Assembly: GCA_002506665.1 (NCBI GenBank)
Contig: DAXZ01000051.1
Location: 1-27,245 of the forward strand
Length of the DNA stretch: 27,245 bases
DNA from: Nitrosopumilus sp. UBA526
GTDB lineage: Archaea > Thermoproteota > Nitrososphaeria > Nitrososphaerales > Nitrosopumilaceae
Reading direction: 5' to 3'
The notes under the pieces are model-generated. The model did not search any database, had not been told where the DNA came from, and saw only the letters and a program-made list of their open reading frames with translations. Positions 22,976 through 27,245 of this stretch are shown here, piece by piece (the first letter of the stretch is position 1; the number at the start of each line of letters is the position of its first letter). The translations under genes and the position numbers were made by a program.

Positions 22976-24442
22976 GTGAAGATAAAGACTCAGAGTTCTA
23001 CAAAGACTAGATCTAGTTTACTGTGTGGATTTGTGCTACAAGGCTCCAAAACAGTTCTAGGATTGCCAAATTTTGATGCTAGAACTAGGCGTGCCATCAA
23101 CCAGTCACTAAAGGACATGGAAGGAAAGTTGGGAAGGCTAGTTGTAATTCCAGTGCACGGTAACATACACAGAGTCCTGCTTGCAGGTATAGGAAAGAGA
23201 GAAGACATTACAGGGGACACCATCAGGTCTGTCTCAGGCAAGATTGCCCTAAAAGCAAGAGAGTTAAAGCTAAAAGATTTTTCCATAATTGCGCCTCCCA
23301 ATTCTGTAAACGACAAAGTATCTGCAGTATCTCAGATTGTTGAGGGCACAAAGATGTCCCTATACAAGTTTGACCAGTTCAAGTCCGAAGATACAGAGGT
23401 ACAGCCGAACCTTACCATAATTGTCCCAAGATCAAACAAAGTCTCAAATGCCGTCAAGACATCTGAGATTGTTGCAGATGGTGCGATATTTGCAAAGAGC
23501 ATTGCAAACCTACCTCCAAACAAGTGTACCCCATCAACACTAGCAACACTTGCAAAGACCATCTCAAAAAAGAACAAGATGAGGTGTTGTGTCATTTCAA
23601 GATCAGAACTAAAGAAGAAAGGCTTTGGAGGAATTATAGCAGTAGGTCAGGGAAGCAAAAACGAGCCAAAGTTGATTGTTTTGGAGCACATGCTAGGCCC
23701 AAGAAATGAGAGGCCGGTTGTCTTGGTGGGAAAAGCAGTAACGTTTGACACCGGTGGCATCTCATTAAAGCCCGGAGACAAGATGGATGAGATGAAGTTT
23801 GACAAGTGTGGTGGATGCACCATACTTGGAATAATGAAGGCAGTCTCAGAATTAAGACTCGCAGTCAATGTCATAGGGATTATCCCTTCAGTTGAGAACA
23901 TGCTAGGTGGAGAATCATATAGGCCGGGGGACATAATAGAGCTGTATAGTGGAAAGACAGCAGAGATTCTAAATACAGATGCAGAAGGCAGACTCATTTT
24001 ATCTGATGCCTTATCGTATGGGGAGAAAAAGTATGCGCCAAAGGCAATCATTGATTTTGCAACACTGACAGGCGCATGTATCATATCATTGGGAACAAAC
24101 GTGGCAGCAATCATATCTGATGATGAGAGACTGGCAAAACAGATCAAGGACTCTTCAAAAAGAACCACAGAAGAGGTCTGGGAGCTGCCGTTAAATCAGG
24201 ACTATATGGACATGATAAAATCAAATGTTGCAGATATGAAAAATGTGGGTATTGGACGGGCTGCCGGCACCATTACTGCTGCCGCGTTCTTAAAGAATGC
24301 AGTCAAAAAGACTCCATGGGCTCATATTGACATTGCAGGGGTTGCATGGACACAGGTAGCAACAAAGAAAAAGTCATACAATCCAAAGGGCGCCACGGGT
24401 TTTGGTGTGAGATTAATTTTAGACTATTTACAAAACTTGTAA
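22976..24442 (+). CDS. pepA: Leucyl aminopeptidase (M17, PepA-like)
   Basis: 488 residues. A cytosolic hexameric metallo-aminopeptidase. The N-terminal macro-like domain (about 1-160) is followed by the catalytic domain: LVGKAVTFDTGGISLKPG near residues 250-267 (metal Lys and Asp), MDEMKFDKCGG, and the M17 signature NTDAEGRLILSDAL near 332-345. GRAAGTITAAAFL and WAHIDIAGVAW follow in the usual places. The start is GTG at 22976; no in-frame ATG gives a full N-terminal domain. It is 26 bp downstream of the DCC-family gene and may be cotranscribed with it. Confidence 0.94.
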   Translation: MKIKTQSSTKTRSSLLCGFVLQGSKTVLGLPNFDARTRRAINQSLKDMEGKLGRLVVIPVHGNIHRVLLAGIGKREDITGDTIRSVSGKIALKARELKLKDFSIIAPPNSVNDKVSAVSQIVEGTKMSLYKFDQFKSEDTEVQPNLTIIVPRSNKVSNAVKTSEIVADGAIFAKSIANLPPNKCTPSTLATLAKTISKKNKMRCCVISRSELKKKGFGGIIAVGQGSKNEPKLIVLEHMLGPRNERPVVLVGKAVTFDTGGISLKPGDKMDEMKFDKCGGCTILGIMKAVSELRLAVNVIGIIPSVENMLGGESYRPGDIIELYSGKTAEILNTDAEGRLILSDALSYGEKKYAPKAIIDFATLTGACIISLGTNVAAIISDDERLAKQIKDSSKRTTEEVWELPLNQDYMDMIKSNVADMKNVGIGRAAGTITAAAFLKNAVKKTPWAHIDIAGVAWTQVATKKKSYNPKGATGFGVRLILDYLQNL

Positions 24443-24444
24443 TG

Positions 24445-24573
24445 CTAGTATCCTCTGCTGTTTCTATCAGGTATTCCGGCATTTGGATTTCTCCAGCCAT
24501 GTTTTTCCATCATGTGGTTTAACAGTCTGATATCATTATCACATGCTTCTCCACACACACTACAGTCTGGCAT
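24445..24573 (-). CDS. 42-residue C2H2-like zinc-finger protein
   Basis: A short frame, MPDCSVCGEACDNDIRLLNH then MMEKHGWRNP..., ending RNSRGY. CxxC near the N-terminus and HxxxxH about 12 residues later (H20, H25) make one C2H2-type finger with the expected leucine between (RLLNH). On the minus strand, ttttaatata about 27 bp upstream of the ATG gives a leaderless promoter. The gene is convergent with pepA, their stops 2 bp apart. Single-finger proteins of this size occur in archaea and are often DNA-binding; the role here is not known. Confidence 0.7.
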   Translation of the reverse strand: MPDCSVCGEACDNDIRLLNHMMEKHGWRNPNAGIPDRNSRGY

Positions 24574-25067
24574 TGAGATAATTCAATGGTATCTATATTA
24601 AAATATTAAGAATGTCGGTTCTGTGTAATCTTTGGGAGTTATGCTTGAAATACTGATCTTATTCCAAAAGCCCCCCTTCACGGTTCTGTTATCTTATAGG
24701 AACTTGGCAAGTGTCTTTGAACTCTGCACTTGTTGGCTTTTGAACCGATTGATGCGGCATAGTTGTGATTTGAGTTGAATGGCGGATCAAGATAAATCAT
24801 GTCAATTGAATTGTCTTCCATGCCTCGCATTACAGCCAAGTTGTCGCCAGTAAATATTGTCCTGGACTTGACGGCCAAAATGACCGCCTCGATATGGGCG
24901 GGCTAGTATACAGACAGACAGACCACAATCTAGGCGCGTCCTCCTAACCATCGGTTTTTCCTTTAATGGTAAAATTTGTGCGGTTTTCGTTTGTACAACA
25001 GACATCACATCTTTTTCTCCTGTCTAATTCTTAAATTAATAGTTTTTAAAATTGCTTAAGATCGATT
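24574..25067. other. Region without an intact gene
   Basis: Contains the promoter of the zinc-finger gene, one TGTGTAAT motif copy (24622-24629) and the broken DNA methyltransferase (about 24678-24878). It also holds roughly 190 bp between that fragment and the AbrB-like gene in which I see no convincing gene. A minus-strand frame from 25008 (GTG/ATG after a ggag) begins MSVVQTKTAQILPLKEK and could be the lost N-terminus of something once cotranscribed with the AbrB-like gene. Confidence 0.5.
24678..24878 (-). pseudogene. Truncated DNA methyltransferase (DPPF type)
   Basis: The minus-strand frame reads TIFTGDNLAVMRGMEDNSID followed by MIYLDPPFNSNHNYA, the catalytic DPPF motif and first SAM-domain strands of an N6-adenine/N4-cytosine methyltransferase (type III-like or orphan). 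After IGSKA the frame is lost; a one-base shift gives TSAEFKDT, the family's usual continuation, which then reaches a stop. Everything beyond about 70 residues (target recognition and the rest of the fold) is missing. A remnant of a restriction-modification or orphan methylase gene. Confidence 0.75.
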
Positions 25068-25235
25068 TCAACTCTTTTTACTTACAACTGCTATCCATTG
25101 ATCGTTTACCTTATCCATTGCCCAATCTAAATACTCCCCCTCTTTCAGACTCATCTGTTTTACTATCACCATTGGGACTGTGGTTCTTAATGAATTGGCT
25201 ATGTTTGCAGATACCAGTTTTGTTGTTTCTACCAT
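25068..25235 (-). CDS. AbrB/MazE-like DNA-binding protein
   Basis: 55 residues. The central NSLRTTVPMVIVKQMSLKEG followed by EYLDW and WIAVVSKKS follows the SpoVT/AbrB swapped-hairpin pattern (SLRTTIPKEIVxxLxLKEGDxLxW ... IVVxKK). Such proteins are dimeric DNA-binding regulators or antitoxins; no toxin gene is adjacent. ATG 25235 is embedded in a TACCTTATGGTA sequence. A TATA-like tttatt at 25260-25265 (centre 25262) is 27 bp upstream, so the mRNA should be leaderless. It is divergent from the transposase leader, and its promoter is surrounded by TACCTTA motifs it may itself bind. Confidence 0.72.
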   Translation of the reverse strand: MVETTKLVSANIANSLRTTVPMVIVKQMSLKEGEYLDWAMDKVNDQWIAVVSKKS

Positions 25236-25333
25236 AAGGTAATAAAAAAGGTATGGATATTTATTATTACCTTATTTTAATACTACCTTAAAGATTACCT
25301 TACATTTATAAACAACAAATAATACCTTATTGT
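25235..25333. promoter_or_regulatory. Divergent promoter region with six TACCTTA-type motifs
   Basis: TACCTTA occurs exactly at 25268-25274, 25284-25290, 25296-25302 and 25323-25329. The inverse TAAGGTA is at 25235-25241 and a shorter AAGGTA at 25248-25253. Two TATA boxes lie among them: 25260-25265 for the minus-strand AbrB-like gene and 25305-25311 (TTTATAA) for the + strand. Each TATA box has one motif directly upstream in the BRE position and one or two between it and the start. This is the layout of an autoregulated divergent operator. Confidence 0.65.
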
Positions 25334-25492
25334 ATGAATCAAGAAAAAATGAGGGCGATGATGACAAATCACGGGTTAAGTGAGATTTTCCATTTCGCTG
25401 AGCCAGTTACGGTTATGATGAAAGCCGTGACATCTGAGCCCTCATTTTTTGATTCTTTTGATTCTATATTAACTTTTGAGGTGTTTGCATGA
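25334..25492 (+). CDS. 52-codon leader ORF (possible)
   Basis: Frame MNQEKMRAMMTNHGLSEIFH ... ending SILTFEVFA. Its TGA overlaps the ATG of the SWIM/transposase frame (ATGA), as in coupled genes, and its ATG lies 27 bp from the TTTATAA box. I recognise no family, and the same bases carry a complete set of C/D-box RNA motifs. Both readings cannot easily be primary functions, so confidence in a protein is low. Confidence 0.35.
   Translation: MNQEKMRAMMTNHGLSEIFHFAEPVTVMMKAVTSEPSFFDSFDSILTFEVFA
25351..25443 (+). ncRNA. C/D-box sRNA-like element
   Basis: In order: GAGGGC (25351-25356), box C ATGATGA (25358-25364), box D' CTGA (25398-25401), box C' ATGATGA (25415-25421), box D CTGA (25434-25437), then GCCCTC (25438-25443). 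The outer hexamers pair perfectly, as the terminal stem beside a kink-turn would. The C'-D guide is exactly 12 nt (aagccgtgacat), the archaeal norm. The C-D' spacer of 33 nt is longer than usual. A T-rich stretch follows (25444-25462). If real it would guide 2'-O-methylation through L7Ae, Nop5 and fibrillarin. Confidence 0.5.
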
Positions 25493-26162
25493 ACCAACAG
25501 AGAACCCAAAAATCTCAATTAATGATTGAAAAGAATGGGTATGCAGAACAGACTGCTCCTGGCGTTTATCAGGTCAAGCGCCAGTTTAACAACTCTGTAC
25601 ACTATACCGTCACTAGAACCGGCAACGGTCTAGTATGTGATTGTGATGATTACAAACTAAACAGGGCGGACTGCAAACACATCAAAGTTGTATTAGAGAC
25701 TATCAAGGCAAATCAGATACCAGACCAATCATTCAGAATCATGGAAAGTTCAAAACTACAACTTTGCAAGTATTGTGATTCAGGCAGTATCACAAAAAAG
25801 ACTATTAGAAAAAACCAAGAAAGGCACGGTACAAAGATACCTATGCAAAGAATGTAAAAAGACATTCAGTATTAACTATGGATTTGAAAAAAGACAATTC
25901 GATGATAGCACTATCACGTGGTCCTTGCAGATGTACTATTCAGGAATGAGTGTCAGGGATATTGAAAATAATTATGAGATGATGGGAATCAAAGTTGATC
26001 ATTCTACAATCTATACATGGATTGACAGATACTCTAAAATGACTTCACAGTATCTTAATGGTATCGTCCCAAGAGTTGGCACTTGGTTCAGAGCCGATGA
26101 GGTCTAGGTTAAGATCAATGGTAAGAGATGTTATCTATTTGCCTCAATGGATGATACCAGCG
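25489..26162 (+). pseudogene. SWIM-domain IS6/IS240-like transposase, frameshifted and truncated
   Basis: The first frame (25489-25857) has a SWIM zinc motif, LVCDCDDYKLNRADCKHIK (CxC...CxH), then LCKYCDSGSI, the first half of a zinc ribbon. Removing one base in the A6 run at 25809-25814 joins it to IRKTKKGTVQRYLCKECKKT. A helical targeting region (SVRDIENNYEMMGIKVDHST) and the first catalytic Asp in TWFRADEV follow. A TAG at 26104-26106 sits where Trp is expected before VKINGKRCYLFASMDD, and another stop comes soon after. The distal catalytic residues are missing. A GAGGTG ribosome-binding site precedes ATG 25489. Inactive as a transposase; the SWIM part alone could still be made. Confidence 0.78.
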
Positions 26163-26470
26163 ACTAGGTCAAAGATAGAGATTTTACTTTATCTTGCGAT
26201 CTATGTTTTTGAGAGTTGCAGACACCTCAGTAAGTGTTGATGCCATCTCCTTTTGTGAGGTGACCATCTCCTTTTGTGATGAAGCTATCTCAATGAGAAT
26301 AACTGTATGCATTCCAAGTTTGGTATTTATCTCATCTAATCTTTCACATAGTTTTGTAGCTACACGACGTGTTCCAAGCATCATGTATATTCCTACGGAA
26401 GCATCAATAATAAAGACAGTGCTCAATACGGAAAGTACTTTGGAATAAGGTGGAAATATGCCTATTACAA
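26162..26470. repeat. Direct duplication with about 26750-27245
   Basis: From gactaggtcaaagatagag onward this stretch repeats the sequence starting gactagggcaaagatagag at about 26750. It runs through the 3' end and body of the coiled-coil gene to beyond the membrane hairpin, differing mainly in the number of 21-bp units. The duplication edge coincides with the point where the transposase pseudogene stops, so duplication or recombination may have removed the transposase 3' end. Confidence 0.75.
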
Positions 26471-26597
26471 GAATTGATACTCCCAGAATAGATAGCACGC
26501 CAAAAAACGTGTGGTGTTTTATGGCATCAATTGTATCTTTTGAAATACGGGGGAGTCTCTTACCTATGCCCAAAATTATCTCCCCATTTATTCTCAT
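26184..26597 (-). CDS. Membrane-anchored coiled-coil protein, paralogue 1
   Basis: 137 residues, unrecognised family. Two hydrophobic helices (FFGVLSILGVSILVIGIFPP about 31-50; VLSVLSTVFIIDASVGIYMM about 54-73) form a hairpin. A charged region (GTRRVATKLCERLDEINTKL) and a short coiled coil follow, with heptads ASSQKEM, VTSQKEM, ASTLTEV (residues 105-125), then SATLKNIDRKIK. The ATG at 26597 overlaps the tail of an open frame with no start. A near-identical but repeat-expanded paralogue lies directly upstream on the same strand, so this is a recent tandem duplication. Function unknown. Confidence 0.7.
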   Translation of the reverse strand: MRINGEIILGIGKRLPRISKDTIDAIKHHTFFGVLSILGVSILVIGIFPPYSKVLSVLSTVFIIDASVGIYMMLGTRRVATKLCERLDEINTKLGMHTVILIEIASSQKEMVTSQKEMASTLTEVSATLKNIDRKIK

Positions 26598-26640
26598 AGC
26601 CCGATAGCAGTTTTGTATATGTGTTCTCTAAACTTTGTTT

Positions 26641-26690
26641 AATCATATTTGGGTTGTTTTTTCTGATCGCATTTCTATATCCAAATGATA
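26641..26690 (-). repeat. Inverted copy of the transposase-tail segment at 18762-18811
   Basis: Read on the minus strand this matches 18762-18811 with only a few substitutions, including an identical 17-base block (aaatgcgatcagaaaaa) and caacccaaatatga. Translated, both give RNAIRK[NS]NPNM. Here it continues in an open frame without a start codon (QSLENTYTKLLSGYENKW...) that ends inside paralogue 1. It is a remnant of the same element, now about 8 kb away in opposite orientation. Confidence 0.7.
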
Positions 26691-26769
26691 GCCCTGTGTT
26701 AGCCGAGTCATACAATCTCTTGCTCGTTACAATATTTGACGTAGAAAGACTAGGGCAAAGATAGAGATT

Positions 26770-27245
26770 TTACTTTATCTTGCGATCTATGTTTTTGAGA
26801 GTTGCAGACATCTCAGTAAGTATTGATGCCATCCCATTTTGTGATGTGACCATCGCCTTTTGTGATGAAGCTGTCTCTTTTTGTAAGGTGATCATCTCCT
26901 TTTGTGATGAAGCTGTCTCTTTTTGTAAGGTGATCATCTCCTTTTGTGATGAAGCTATCTCCTTTTGTGATGAAGCCATCTCCTTTTGTGATGAAGCTGT
27001 CTCTTTTTGTAAGGTGATCATCTCCTTTTGTGATGAAGCCATCTCAATGAGAATATCTGTATGCATTCCAAGTTTGATATTTATATCATCGAATCTTTCA
27101 TATAGTTTTGTAGCTACACGACGTGTTCCAAGCATCATGTATACTCCTACGGAAGCAGCAATAATAAAGGCAGCGCTTAATACTGAAAGTACTTCTGAAT
27201 AAGGTGGAAATATGCCTATTACAAGAATTGATACTCCCAGAACAG
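26770..27245 (-). CDS. Membrane-anchored coiled-coil protein, paralogue 2 with expanded heptads, 5' partial
   Basis: The frame continues past the window edge. VLGVSILVIGIFPPYSEVLS and AAFIIAASVGVYMMLGTRR match the membrane hairpin of paralogue 1, so the ATG at 27138 is internal. The coiled coil has grown from 3 heptads to 11 (27039 down to 26809): ASSQKEM and ITLQKET units in near-perfect tandem, ending VTSQNGM, ASILTEM and then SATLKNIDRKIK. At DNA level these are 21-bp repeats, partly organised as 42-bp pairs. Heptads of this kind (S-S-Q-K-E-M) would form a long, polar, parallel stalk. Function unknown. Confidence 0.72.
   Translation of the reverse strand, partial: VLGVSILVIGIFPPYSEVLSVLSAAFIIAASVGVYMMLGTRRVATKLYERFDDINIKLGMHTDILIEMASSQKEMITLQKETASSQKEMASSQKEIASSQKEMITLQKETASSQKEMITLQKETASSQKAMVTSQNGMASILTEMSATLKNIDRKIK
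26809..27039. repeat. 21-bp tandem repeat (minisatellite) encoding heptads
   Basis: On the + strand the unit reads approximately ATCTCCTTTTGTGATGAAGC, alternating with GTCTCTTTTTGTAAGGTGAT. The 42-bp pair of the two occurs three times almost unchanged, with single units between. The array is a multiple of 21 bp, so changes in copy number keep the coding frame. The paralogue at 26223-26285 holds only about three units. Confidence 0.85.

Noticed and set aside
24802..25008. Minus-strand 68-residue frame as an intact gene
   Set aside because: Its second half overlaps the methyltransferase fragment in the wrong frame, so at best the first ~20 codons are real.
25809..25815. Programmed -1 frameshift at an AAAAAAC heptamer, as in IS1
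   Set aside because: The heptamer is in the correct phase, but the downstream transposase frame is +1 (or -2) relative to the first frame, so a -1 slip leads to the wrong frame. Downstream nonsense codons also argue for plain decay.
26809..27039. CRISPR array
   Set aside because: The repeats are contiguous 21-bp units without unique spacers and encode heptads.
26780..27202. Plus-strand frame with repeated SFCDEA/SFCKVI units
   Set aside because: It is the mirror of the heptad repeat. The minus frame has a conserved membrane hairpin, paralogue conservation and good coiled-coil heptads; the plus frame has none.

Overview
The window looks chromosomal and archaeal, most likely from a Nitrososphaerota (Thaumarchaeota) ammonia-oxidiser lineage. 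The evidence is an RpoN, enolase, ribosomal S2, mevalonate kinase, isopentenyl phosphate kinase gene order, an archaeal-type GluRS, an archaeal CobT, a translin-family protein, a UPF0147 protein, a type-I isoprenoid route and many TATA boxes about 26 bp upstream of start codons (leaderless transcripts). By eye the GC content is moderate (about 40%), which would fit a Nitrosotenuis-like genome better than a Nitrosopumilus. That genus-level placement is inference.

Layout. 1-1673: the 3' part of glmS on the + strand. 1656-3974: a tightly packed minus-strand operon (nnrE-like, MBL hydrolase, cobT-like) convergent with glmS. 4048-4653: translin-family gene. 4654-4789: tRNA-Leu(GAG) divergent from rpoN across one palindromic TATA box. 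4789-12820: a long + strand cluster of rpoN, eno, rpsB, mvk, ipk, idi, idsA, gltX and an FAA-hydrolase gene, with almost no gaps. It combines core information processing with the lower mevalonate pathway to geranylgeranyl diphosphate for archaeal lipids. 12821-13536: about 700 bp without a gene, holding a degenerate tRNA-Ser-like sequence. 13537-17045: hypothetical protein, Rieske ferredoxin, UPF0147, a FAM173-like methyltransferase, another hypothetical, and a GT2-GtrA fusion. Then come tRNA-His, a 27-residue membrane peptide and a CorA transporter. 18389-18886 is a decayed integrase-type transposase. 18887-19147 is a small TGRGTG-repeat protein. 19198-22495: a minus-strand non-oxidative pentose phosphate operon in which the transketolase N-subunit is fused to ribulose-phosphate 3-epimerase, followed by transketolase C-subunit and a TalC-type transaldolase. 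A DCC-family protein, a leucyl aminopeptidase and a 42-residue zinc-finger protein follow.

From about 24600 to the end the window is accessory and decayed. It holds a DNA methyltransferase fragment and a small AbrB-like regulator divergent from a SWIM/IS6-like transposase pseudogene. Their shared 98-bp intergenic region carries six TACCTTA-type motifs around both TATA boxes. A strikingly complete C/D-box RNA-like element lies in the transposase leader. Last are two tandem paralogous membrane coiled-coil genes, one with its heptads expanded by a 21-bp minisatellite.

The most unusual items are the divergent TACCTTA module with its embedded C/D-like RNA, the heptad minisatellite in duplicated membrane coiled-coil genes, and the transketolase-RPE fusion. 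A TGTGTAAT intergenic motif also recurs across several loci.
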